The translations under genes and the position numbers were made by a program. A stretch of DNA of 64,000 bases, taken from assembly GCA_963794185.1 (NCBI GenBank), contig CAWCDM010000105.1, positions 1 through 64,000 on the forward strand, given 5' to 3'. The notes beneath the pieces were generated by a model. The model did no database searches. It was not told the DNA's origin and worked only from the letters and a program-made list of their open reading frames with translations. The number at the start of each line of letters is the position of its first letter. The stretch's first letter is position 1. This document shows, one piece after another, positions 9,178 to 17,273 of this stretch. This stretch comes from JAMXLO01 sp963794185 (GTDB lineage Bacteria; Pseudomonadota; Alphaproteobacteria; Acetobacterales; Acetobacteraceae).

Positions 9178-10694
9178 CTATGGCGGCGGCCGGTCGCGCA
9201 GGCGGCGGCCGAGCAACACCGGGACCTGTTGCAGCGTGCGCCCAGCGTGGCGGATTGCAATGCCGGGGAGAGGCTCGATGTCGTCGAACACCGGCGACAG
9301 TTCGTCCCGCACCCGATTGGCGTGTTCCGGGGCGAGGATCAGCCCGTCGGCGCCGATGTGTTCGCGCGGTGGAAACGCGATGGCAAGCTGGCGGCAATCA
9401 CGGTTCAGGCAGAGCGTCGTGACATCCGCGCCGAGCGCATAGGCGATCTTGCCGGCGTCGCGCCAGTTCGGCACACCAATCACGGTGCCCGGGCGGAGCA
9501 GGCCGCGCGCAGCGAGGTCGTCACGCAACGAGGTCCAATCGATCGCCTCGATGGTGGGGTCCTTGCGCGTGATCGCGGCGATGGCGGAATGCAGCCATCC
9601 GAAGCGGACCTGCGTGGCGACGAGCATCACCGCGACGACGGTAAACGCCGCCGTGCCCAACAGCAGACGGCGCACCATCGGCTGATCGAGCCGGTGCGCG
9701 ACCGCGTCGCCGAGCAACGGAAACAGCATCAGATAACCGGGCGCGGCCCAATGGAACAGCACGCGCTGGCTCGACCACGCGGAGATCAGTGCAAACGTCA
9801 GGATCGGCGGCGCCGCAAGGCAGCACAGCAGCCAGGATCGCCACTCGGCCGGGCCGCGACGGATGGCGGCGATGAAGACCGCCATCATCGGCAGCCAGAT
9901 CCACGGCAGGACGAACAGGGCCTCACCGGCGAGGGTGACGAACGGCGCGAACGGACGGAATATGCGCGCCGCCGGCACGCGCGCCCTGGAACGCGAACGA
10001 CGACCAGCCATGCGTCGCGTTCCAATACAGCACCGGCGCGAACACCAACAACGCAATCATCGCGGCGAGATATGGCGCGGGGCGTGCCAGCCAGTGCCGA
10101 TGTTGCGGGCTCGAGAGCAGGTAGAGCAGCGCGCCCGCGATCGTCAAAATCGCCGAGTATTTGCGAGAACAGCGCAAGTCCGGAAAAAAGTCCGGCCGCA
10201 AGCCACCATCGCACGGCGCCGCGGTTCAACGCGTGCACCAGGCAGAGCGCCGCGCCCAGCAGCGCACAGTCGAGCGGTCCATCCGGCAGCACCCAGGTGC
10301 CGGTGGTCACGCCGAAAACCGGCGAAAGATTCAGCAGCACGCCAGCCCAGAGCCCGGCGTGCCGGTCCGTCACCGCGGCGCCCAGGCGATACATCAGCCA
10401 GGTGGCGACGGCGAACAGGCTGATGAACGGCAGGCGCACGATGATCGGCGCCTCGCTGCCGGCCAGATGCGCCGCACCCCAGGCGAGCCACCACGACGCG
10501 GGCGGATGGTCGTAATAGCCCAGGCTGAGCACGCGCCCGGCCGCGACCATGTAGCTCTCGTCGACGCCAAGGCCCAGCGCCGCACCGAACGCGATGCGCA
10601 GCAGCGCCGTGCCGAGGATCAGCAGCGCGATCGGCGGAATGCGAATGGCGCGTCAGGCGTGAACGGTGTCCGCGGGCGGGCGCGGTGTCCTCAT
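9178..10694 (-). CDS. Membrane glycosyltransferase, ArnT/PMT (GT39)-like (two frameshifts and an early stop)
   Basis: Minus-strand frames join near 10155 and 9965. The protein has the GT39/ArnT layout: VDESYMVAAG carries the acidic first loop, YYDHPPASWWLAWG the second conserved motif, followed by many hydrophobic helices (LWAGVLLNLSPVFGV, YLAAMIALLVFAPVLYWN, WLPMMAVFIAAI) and a soluble C-terminal domain. These inner-membrane enzymes transfer sugars from polyprenyl phosphate. The ATG at 10694 overlaps the stop of the FAH gene (ATGA), but that frame meets TGA at codon 14 (after DTVHA) before continuing into RIPPIALLILG. This is either a sequence error or means a later non-ATG start is used. 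Confidence 0.7.
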
Positions 10695-11540
10695 GCCGTC
10701 TCCACCACGCGCTGCGACTGCACGCCGAGGCCTTCGACGGACAGCCGCATCACGTCGCCGGGGCGCAGGAACACCGGCTCGGGCTTCACGCCCTGCCCGA
10801 CACCAGGCGGCGTGCCGGTGGCGATCACGTCGCCGGGATACAGCGTGATGAAGTGGCTGACATAGCTGACCAGCTTCACCACGCCGAAGATCATCGTCTT
10901 CGTCGTGCCGTTCTGCATCCGCTTGCCGTTCACCTCGGTCCAGAGCGGCAGGTTCTGCGGATCGGCGATCTCGTCCTTGGTCACCACCCATGGCCCGGTC
11001 GGACCGAACGTGTCGCAGCCTTTGCCCTTGTCCCAGGTCCCCGCACGCTCGAGCTGGAATTCGCGCTCGCTCACGTCGTTGCACACGCAGTAGCCGGCGA
11101 CGTGGCGCATCGCGTCCGGTCTCCGACACGTAGCTCGCCTTGCGGCCGATGACGATGCCGAGCTCGACCTCCCAGTCGAGCTTCTTCGATCCGCGCGGCA
11201 TCTTCACGTCGTCGTTCGGTCCGCACAGCGCGCCGAGCGATTTCAGAAAGATGATCGGCTCCTTCGGCACCGGCATGCCTGCTTCCGCCGCGTGGTCGGC
11301 GTAGTTCAGCCCGATGCAGATGTAGTTCACCGGCCGCGCCACGCAGGAGCCCAGCCGCACGCCCGCATCGACCTTCGGCAGCGTGTTCGGATCGATCGAG
11401 GCGATCATTTTCAGCGCCGCATCGGACAGCGCGAACCCGTCCATGTCGCGCACGACCGAGGCCAGGCAGCGGATCGTGCCGTCGCGATCGAGCAGTCCGG
11501 GCTTCTCGGCGCCCGGCGGACCATAGCGCAGCAGTTTCAT
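10691..11540 (-). CDS. Fumarylacetoacetate hydrolase-family protein (one frameshift)
   Basis: Two frames join near 11115, where an apparent extra G shifts the frame, to give about 282 residues. The N-terminus is MKLLRYGPPGAEKPGL. The FAH core is visible: CIGLNYADHAAEAGMPVP, FLKSLGALCGPNDDV, WEVELGIVIGRKA, YCVCNDVSEREFQLE, WDKGKGCDTFGPTGPW and DVIATGTPPGVG. The acidic metal ligands of the family are all present. Members hydrolyse 2,4-diketo acids or decarboxylate/isomerise related compounds. It lies 11 bp after an SDR gene. The SDR plus FAH pair is the arrangement of the non-phosphorylated L-fucose/L-rhamnose route, where it acts on 2,4-diketo-3-deoxy acids. Confidence 0.85.
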
Positions 11541-11551
11541 AGTGTGTCTCC

Positions 11552-12301
11552 CTATAACGTGAGTCCGCCGTCGATGATGACGGCCTGTCCGGTGACGAAC
11601 TGTGCGGCGTCGGAGGCAAGATAGACGGCGAGTGCCGCGATCTCCTCGGGCGTGCCGAGCCTTCCCATCGGCTGGCGCTCGACGAACGCCTGGCGCGCCG
11701 CGTCCACCGAGCCCGCCTGCGCCGCGTTGGCCGCGATGCGTTCCTCGAGGCTCGGCGTGTGCACGGTCCCGGGGCAGATGCAGTTGCAGCGGATGCCCTG
11801 CCGTATGTAGTCGGTCGCCACCGATCGCGTCATGCCGATCACCGCCGCCTTGGTGGCGCTGTAGATGAAGCGGTTCGGCACGCCTTTGACGCTGCTGGCG
11901 ACCGAGGCCATGTTGATGATGACGCCGTGTCCGCGCACGAGCATGCCCGGCAGGAACGCCTTCATCGTGCGGAACATCGAGCGGACGTTCAGGTCGAACG
12001 CCAGCTCCCATTCATCCTCGGTGGCATCGAGCAGCGCGCCCTGGTGCACGATGCCGGCGCAGTTGAACAGGATGTCGATCGGGCCGGCATCGATCTCGGC
12101 CTGCGCGATGTCGGCGGCGTGCAGCACGTCGAGCTTCGCGCCGTGGATGCTCTCCGATGCGATCTGCTGCACCTTGGACTCGTCGATGTCGGTCGCGATG
12201 ACGCGCGCACCCTCCGCTGCAAATGCCAGCGCCGTCTCGCGGCCGATGCCCTGGCCGGCGGCGGTGACGAAGGCGGTCCTGTCGGCGAGGTGCCCGGGCA
12301 T
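11552..12301 (-). CDS. SDR-family dehydrogenase, likely 2-keto-3-deoxy sugar-acid dehydrogenase
   Basis: The protein has 249 residues with a classical SDR plan. The cofactor site is TAAGQGIGRETALAFA, followed by ATDID (Asp favours NAD). NCAGIV is present, catalytic Ser lies in NMASVASS, and YSATKAAV holds Tyr and Lys. The C-terminus reads GQAVIIDGGLTL. It resembles the BDH2/2-keto-3-deoxy-L-fuconate dehydrogenase group. Start ATG 12301 lies after AGGGAGG. It is followed by the FAH hydrolase, and an IlvD/Edd dehydratase is nearby. Together these three could convert a sugar acid to pyruvate plus a hydroxy acid. The substrate assignment is inference. Confidence 0.85.
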   Translation of the reverse strand: MPGHLADRTAFVTAAGQGIGRETALAFAAEGARVIATDIDESKVQQIASESIHGAKLDVLHAADIAQAEIDAGPIDILFNCAGIVHQGALLDATEDEWELAFDLNVRSMFRTMKAFLPGMLVRGHGVIINMASVASSVKGVPNRFIYSATKAAVIGMTRSVATDYIRQGIRCNCICPGTVHTPSLEERIAANAAQAGSVDAARQAFVERQPMGRLGTPEEIAALAVYLASDAAQFVTGQAVIIDGGLTL

Positions 12302-12319
12302 GAAAACCTCCCTGGTCGG

Positions 12320-13387
12320 TCAGAAGGCGCGGCGGATGCGACCCCAGTCCTCGATCGCGTGCTCCTGTCCCGGCGGGATTGAGAACACGACCTGGCTGAA
12401 ACCTGCCGCCGCCAGCGCGGCGATGCGCTGCTTCAGGTCGGACTCGGTGCCGATGAACGAGGTGCGACGGATCATCTCCGCGGTGATGTAGGCGCGTTCG
12501 TCGGGACGCACAAACATCAGGTGGCCGCGATGATTGGACAGGTAGTAGGCGTCGGCCGGCTCGAAACGCCGCGCGTGTTCGATGTAGCGGGCGACGGCGT
12601 CGGCGAACTCCGGCAGCATGGCGAGCGGCGCGGGATAGCCGGCCAGTGCCGTGTCGGCCGCACGGTGCAGCAGCATCGCCGCGCGCGGCCCGGCCAGCGC
12701 CATGCCGCGCGGGCCATCGGCGGGCTCGCCCTCGTCCAGCACCGCGCCGCCGAGCCAGGCGATCGCGGTCAGGTCATCGCCGGCGCGTCCGGCGTCCCGC
12801 CAGGCCGTGCGCATCTGTTCCAATGTGGCGATGCCGCGTTCGACGTCGGCCACGTTGTCGATCCATCCGGCGCCGAGCTTCGCCGTCAGCTTGCGCGCAC
12901 GCGGGCCGGATGCCGCGATGCACAGCGGGATCGGGTCATGCGTGTTGATCAGGCCAAGTTCGGGGTTGAGCAGGCGGATCGGCCGGCGCTTGCCTTCCAG
13001 CGCGATCTCGACCGTCTCGCCGCGCCACAGCGCCTGCACGATGCGGATATATTCTTCCATATCGGCGAGCTTCACGGCGCCGAGCCCCATGGTGCGGCGC
13101 CCCGTGAAGCCGGTGCTGACGCCGAACACGATGCGGCCGGGCGCCAGTTTGTTGAGCGAGGCGAAGGCGGTGGCGGCGACCGGCGCGATGCGGTTGGAGG
13201 GGATCAGCACGCCGGTGCCGAGCTTGATCCGCGTGGTCTTCATCGCTGCGGCGGCCATCGCGACGAACGGGTCGGCGCTGAGCATCTGGGTGTCGAAGAA
13301 CCAGGCGGTGGAAAAACCGAGTTCCTCGGCGCGGCGGACGAGGCGCCAGGAGTCGGCGGCTGTGGGGATGGCGATGCCGAATTGCAT
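12320..13387 (-). CDS. LLM-class flavin-dependent oxidoreductase
   Basis: The protein has 355 residues of the luciferase-like TIM-barrel family. MQFGIAIPTAADSWRLVRRAEELGF starts the first beta-alpha unit. RIKLGTGVLIPSNRIAPVAA, ASLNKLAPGRIVFGVSTGF and YIRIVQALWRGE are the characteristic internal segments. These proteins use reduced FMN or F420. The late segment FIGTESDLKQRIAALAAAGFSQVVF is the usual C-terminal signature. It lies 18 bp upstream of the SDR gene and is probably in the same transcript. No substrate can be assigned. Confidence 0.85.
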   Translation of the reverse strand: MQFGIAIPTAADSWRLVRRAEELGFSTAWFFDTQMLSADPFVAMAAAAMKTTRIKLGTGVLIPSNRIAPVAATAFASLNKLAPGRIVFGVSTGFTGRRTMGLGAVKLADMEEYIRIVQALWRGETVEIALEGKRRPIRLLNPELGLINTHDPIPLCIAASGPRARKLTAKLGAGWIDNVADVERGIATLEQMRTAWRDAGRAGDDLTAIAWLGGAVLDEGEPADGPRGMALAGPRAAMLLHRAADTALAGYPAPLAMLPEFADAVARYIEHARRFEPADAYYLSNHRGHLMFVRPDERAYITAEMIRRTSFIGTESDLKQRIAALAAAGFSQVVFSIPPGQEHAIEDWGRIRRAF

Positions 13388-13393
13388 GGTGTC

Positions 13394-13756
13394 TCAGCGC
13401 TCCTGTTGCCGGGCCTGTTCCGCGGCGAGTTCGGTGCGGCAGGCCTCCTCCAGTGGCGCGAGGTCGTGCCTGACAAGTGCCCAGAGCACGGGCGACGAAA
13501 TGCTGTCGTAATCGTGGCGCATCACGTTGCCAATGCCGGGGACCTTCCGCCAAGGAATGTCGGGGTATCGCGCCTTGATCTCGTCGGGCAGGCGGCGGCT
13601 TGCCTCGGATATGATCTCGATACCCCGCTCGACGATCCAGCGCGACACCCAGTCCTGCTCGAACACATCCAGTGATACATCGGCCAGCTTCGCTCGAACA
13701 CGTTCACTGGCCTCGACTATATCGGTGAGGCGCGGAATGGGCGATCGCAAGGCCAT
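13394..13756 (-). CDS. hepT: HepT-like (DUF86) toxin of a HepT/MntA pair
   Basis: The protein has 120 residues of the DUF86/HepT four-helix family. It contains IVERGIEIISEASRRLP, DIPWRKVPGIGNVMRHDYDSIS, where the RHDY stretch matches the HEPN-type RNase active-site region. HepT toxins are HEPN ribonucleases that are neutralised when the partner MntA nucleotidyltransferase adds AMP to the tyrosine of this motif. Its start codon overlaps the stop of the mntA-like gene by one base (TGATG), a standard toxin-antitoxin coupling. The pair sits inside a catabolic gene run on the same strand. Confidence 0.85.
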   Translation of the reverse strand: MALRSPIPRLTDIVEASERVRAKLADVSLDVFEQDWVSRWIVERGIEIISEASRRLPDEIKARYPDIPWRKVPGIGNVMRHDYDSISSPVLWALVRHDLAPLEEACRTELAAEQARQQER

Positions 13757-14052
13757 CAGAACACCTGAAGCGCCGCCGCCTCGATGCGGTCACGAAGAGT
13801 CCAATGGATACTGTCGCGTGTCATTACATCGGCATGGCCGACGAGGATTCTGGACGCGACCTCCTGAACCTCCATCAACTGGAACAGCCCGAACGCCCCC
13901 TTCGGGTAATCGAAGAACAGGTCGATGTCGGATTCGGCGTTGGCCTCATCCCGTGCCGTCGAGCCGAACAGGTAAAGGCGCTGCACGCCGAGTCCGCGCA
14001 GCTCGGCTTCGTGCGCCTTCAGTCTGGCTATGGCTGCTTCCCGTTGCATCAC
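13756..14052 (-). CDS. mntA: MntA-like minimal nucleotidyltransferase antitoxin
   Basis: The protein has 98 residues with the minimal nucleotidyltransferase signature G-S-x10-D-x-D, seen as LFGSTARDEANAESDIDLFF. A third acidic residue is expected in the HADVMTRDS strand. MntA-type antitoxins adenylylate the partner HEPN toxin. Start ATG 14052 is followed 3 nt later by a second ATG. The gene is coupled to the hepT-like gene downstream by a one-base overlap. It begins 28 bp after the IlvD/Edd-family gene ends. Confidence 0.85.
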   Translation of the reverse strand: MMQREAAIARLKAHEAELRGLGVQRLYLFGSTARDEANAESDIDLFFDYPKGAFGLFQLMEVQEVASRILVGHADVMTRDSIHWTLRDRIEAAALQVF

Positions 14053-14080
14053 CGCAGCCTAGCACGAGTGAGCGTCCGGG

Positions 14081-15871
14081 TCAGTGGTTGTTCCGGCTCT
14101 CCCCGCGCGTTTCGATGACGTTGAGATACAGCGTCGCCGACTCCAGGCAGGCGCCGGTGCCGAGCTGTCCCACCATGGAGCGATAGATCTCCTCCCACGG
14201 CGTCATGTTCTGCAGTTTCGGCGGCTGCCACGCTTCACGCCGCGCCTCCAACTCGCCCGCCGGCAGCAGCACGTCCACCTTGCGCGTGTTGAGATCGATG
14301 CGGATGCGATCGCCGGTCTTCAGCAGCGCCAGGCCGCCGCCGACCGCAGCCTCTGGTGAGACATTCAGGATCGACGGACTGCCCGACGTGCCCGACTGTC
14401 GCCCGTCGCCCATCGTCGGCAGTGCGTCGATGCCACGCTTCAACAACGCAGCCGGCGGCTGCATGTTCACCACCTCGGCGCTGCCGGGATAGCCGACAGG
14501 ACCGCAGTTGCGGATGATCAGCACCGATTGGTCTTCCACGCCGAGAGCGGGATCCTCGATGCGGTGGTGATAGTCCTCCGGCCCCTCGAACACGATCGCC
14601 TTGCCTTCGAACACGTTCGGCCGGTCGGCATTTGACAGGAAGCGCCTGCGGAAATCCTGGTCGATGACGCAGACCTTCATCACCGCGCTGTCGAACAGGT
14701 TGCCCGACATCACCACGTAGCCCGCCGCTTCCTTCAGCGGCGCGTCGTAGGCGCGGATCACCTCGCGGTCGCCGTCGGGCGCGTCACGGAGATTCTCCGC
14801 CAGCGTCCTGCCGGTGACGGTCATCGCGTCGCCATGCAGCCTGCCGGCCGCCAGCAACTCCTTCAGCACCGCGGGCACGCCTCCGGCGCGGTGGAATTTT
14901 TCTCCCAAAAACCGGCCTGCCGGCTGCAGGTCCACCAGCAGCGGGATCTCGGGACCAAGTCGCTGCCAGTCATCGATGCTGTGGTCCACGCCCATGTGGC
15001 GCGCGATCGCCACCATGTGGATCGGGCAGTTGGACGACGCACCCAGCGCCGCTGCCGCAACTACCGCGTTCTCGAACGCCTTTTTGGTCATGACATCGGA
15101 CGGGCGCAAGTTCTCGTGCACCATCGCGACGATCCGCTTGCCGGTCTCATACGCCATCCAGCCGCGCTCGCGATGCGGCGCGGGGATCGCCGCACAGCCT
15201 GGCAGCGACATGCCCAGCGCCTCCGCCAGCGAGTTCATCGATGTCGCGGTGCCCATCGTGTTGCAGTGGCCGATCGAGGGCGCTGAGGACGACACCATCT
15301 CCATGAATTCGTCGTAGTCGATCTTGCCCTCGGCGTGGAGCTTGCGGCCCTCCCAGATGATGGTGCCGGACCCGGACAGACGGCCCTGCCACCAGCCGTC
15401 CAGCATCGGTCCGCCGGAGAGCACGATGGCGGGGATGTTCACGGTGGCCGCGCCCATCAGGCAGGCTGGCGTCGTCTTGTCGCAGCCGGTCGTCAAAACC
15501 ACGCCGTCGATCGGGTAGCCGTGCAGAACCTCGACCAGGCCGAGATACGCGAGGTTGCGATCCAGCGCCGCAGTCGGCCGCTTGCCGGTCTCCTGGATCG
15601 GATGCACGGGGAACTCCAGCGGCACGCCGCCGGCGGCTCGGATGCCGTCGCGCACGCGGCTGGCCAGCTCGATGTGATGGCGATTGCACGGCGAGAGATC
15701 GGACCCGGTCTGCGCAATCCCGATGATCGGCTTTCCCCCGCGCAGTTCCTCCGGCGTGATGCCGTAGTTCATGTAGCGCTCGAGATAGAGCGCCGTCATC
15801 GCCGGATCGGCAGGGTTGTCGAACCACCGCCGCGAACGCAGGCGCCTGCCGTTGCCATCATCAGCGGCCAT
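14081..15871 (-). CDS. IlvD/Edd-family sugar-acid dehydratase
   Basis: The protein has 596 residues and belongs to the dihydroxy-acid/6-phosphogluconate dehydratase family. FeS-ligand and active-site segments include TTGCDKTTPACLMGAATV, GHCNTMGTATSMNSLAEALG, SSNCPIHMVAIARHMG and MGDGRQSGTSGSPSILNVSPEAA. The early motif RSRRWFDNPADPAMTALYLERYMNYG is the one found in L-arabonate and related aldonate dehydratases rather than in true IlvD. The enzyme removes water from an aldonate to give a 2-keto-3-deoxy acid. With the downstream SDR and FAH genes it supports a non-phosphorylative sugar-acid pathway. The specific sugar is not determinable. Confidence 0.88.
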   Translation of the reverse strand: MAADDGNGRRLRSRRWFDNPADPAMTALYLERYMNYGITPEELRGGKPIIGIAQTGSDLSPCNRHHIELASRVRDGIRAAGGVPLEFPVHPIQETGKRPTAALDRNLAYLGLVEVLHGYPIDGVVLTTGCDKTTPACLMGAATVNIPAIVLSGGPMLDGWWQGRLSGSGTIIWEGRKLHAEGKIDYDEFMEMVSSSAPSIGHCNTMGTATSMNSLAEALGMSLPGCAAIPAPHRERGWMAYETGKRIVAMVHENLRPSDVMTKKAFENAVVAAAALGASSNCPIHMVAIARHMGVDHSIDDWQRLGPEIPLLVDLQPAGRFLGEKFHRAGGVPAVLKELLAAGRLHGDAMTVTGRTLAENLRDAPDGDREVIRAYDAPLKEAAGYVVMSGNLFDSAVMKVCVIDQDFRRRFLSNADRPNVFEGKAIVFEGPEDYHHRIEDPALGVEDQSVLIIRNCGPVGYPGSAEVVNMQPPAALLKRGIDALPTMGDGRQSGTSGSPSILNVSPEAAVGGGLALLKTGDRIRIDLNTRKVDVLLPAGELEARREAWQPPKLQNMTPWEEIYRSMVGQLGTGACLESATLYLNVIETRGESRNNH

Positions 15872-15907
15872 CGCTCAGTCTCCTCTGTCGCACACGCAGA
15901 CAATGAA

Positions 15908-15935
15908 GCCGCGACACCCATGCGGGTGCCGCGGC
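15908..15935 (-). terminator. Hairpin between ABC binding-protein gene and dehydratase gene
   Basis: A near-perfect 12-bp stem (GCCGCGGCACCC pairing with GGGTGTCGCGGC) with a 4-nt loop lies 13 bp after the binding-protein stop codon, followed by TTCATT in the minus direction. It could act as a terminator or attenuator that makes the binding protein more abundant than the downstream enzymes. The T-tract is weak. Confidence 0.5.
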
Positions 15936-15948
15936 GTCATTGCGGCGT

Positions 15949-17151
15949 TCAGGATTGCGAGCCCTGGATCACGTCGCCGAACAGCACCCAGGTCTTGCCG
16001 TCCCACTTCTGCAACTGCATCGCCCGGATCGGGTGGAAGTTGGTCGGGCCGGTGTTGATCTTGATGCCCGGCAGCAGCACCGGGTTCTCGACATCGTGCA
16101 GGCTGGTGACCTGCTTCATGATGTTCTCACGCGTGAAGTCGCCGCCGCACTGTTGCAGCACCTGCAGCATCGTGTGGCTCAGGCCATAGGCCGCGATGTA
16201 GCCGGCATCGGTCTGATCGGCGCCCGGCATATACTTGGTCATGAACGCACGCCACTCGTTCATGCCCTTGTCGTCCTTCCAGGTAGGATCGGACGAATCC
16301 TTGATATAGGCGGCGCTGATGATGCCAATGCCATTCTCCGGTCCGGCCGGAGTCATCACCGCGCCGACGGATATGGCAACATTCGACATGAAGAACATGG
16401 GGTTCCAGTTGAGATCGTGCACCTTGCGGATCGACTGCGCCGCGAATTTGGGAATTGCCGCCACCAGCAGCACATTCACGCCCTGGCCCTGCAGCGTGGT
16501 GATCTGGCTGTCGATCGTCGGGTCGGTCACCTCATAGGTCGCCGTGACCACCATCTTGTCGAACTTGTCGCCGAGCGCGTCCTTCACGCCGGCCGGGTAA
16601 TCCTTCCCGAAGTCGTCGTTCTGATACAGGACGCCGATCTTCGCGTCTGGCTTCTGCTGCAGGATGTACTTCGCGTAGATCTGTGCCTCCGTCCGGTAGC
16701 TGGGCTGCCAGCCGATGGTCCACGGCGTATGCTGGTAGTCGCCCCATTTGTCGGCCCCGGTCGCGACGAAAAGCTGCGGCACCTTCTTTTGGTTCATGTA
16801 GCGCACGATCGCGCTGTTGGTCGGTGTGCCGAGCGTGGCGAAGGTGAAGGCGACCTTCTCCTCCTCGACCAGCCGCCTGATCTGCTCCACCGTCTTGGGC
16901 GGGCTGTAATTGTCGTCGAGCGAGATGAAATCGATCTTGTGGCCGGCGACGCCGCCCTGCTCGTTCACCATGCCGAAGAACGCACTCTCCAGCTTGCCGA
17001 GCACGCCGTACGACGATGCGGGACCGCTATAGGGAACCGTGTTGCCGATCTTGATCTCGGTCGCGGTCACGCCTGGCGTATCCGCCAGTGCTGCACCGCT
17101 CGCGAGGGCCACGGCCAATGCGCCCGCCGCCATACCTGCCAGTCGTATCAT
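15949..17151 (-). CDS. ABC transporter periplasmic binding protein, branched-chain amino acid (LivK) type
   Basis: The protein has 400 residues. A Sec signal peptide covers residues ~1-23 (MIRLAGMAAGALAVALASGAALA). The mature part starts TPGVTATEIKIGNTVPYSG, typical of type I periplasmic binding folds, followed by VNEQGGVAGHKIDFISLDD and GVLYQNDDFGKDY. Family members bind amino acids, amides, aromatic acids or other small acids. ATG 17151 is chosen because it gives the signal peptide and follows AGAAAGGAAG. No permease or ATPase gene is adjacent, so the membrane part must be encoded elsewhere. Its place upstream of the sugar-acid genes suggests it may deliver their substrate. Confidence 0.85.
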   Translation of the reverse strand: MIRLAGMAAGALAVALASGAALADTPGVTATEIKIGNTVPYSGPASSYGVLGKLESAFFGMVNEQGGVAGHKIDFISLDDNYSPPKTVEQIRRLVEEEKVAFTFATLGTPTNSAIVRYMNQKKVPQLFVATGADKWGDYQHTPWTIGWQPSYRTEAQIYAKYILQQKPDAKIGVLYQNDDFGKDYPAGVKDALGDKFDKMVVTATYEVTDPTIDSQITTLQGQGVNVLLVAAIPKFAAQSIRKVHDLNWNPMFFMSNVAISVGAVMTPAGPENGIGIISAAYIKDSSDPTWKDDKGMNEWRAFMTKYMPGADQTDAGYIAAYGLSHTMLQVLQQCGGDFTRENIMKQVTSLHDVENPVLLPGIKINTGPTNFHPIRAMQLQKWDGKTWVLFGDVIQGSQS

Positions 17152-17273
17152 GGAACTTCCTTTCTCCCTGCCGGAATCTCTGCCCGCCTGCCCGTCCGCA
17201 AATACCCAACAGGTCGCCAGGCCGCGCACTCTGGGCATGACTGGCCGGGCGACGCAACACGCGTGCACATAGC

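Noticed and set aside
7457..9397. Minus-strand 646-codon open frame opposite the UxaA gene
   Set aside because: It is a shadow of uxaA in high-GC DNA, with His/Arg-rich low-complexity translation and no motifs.
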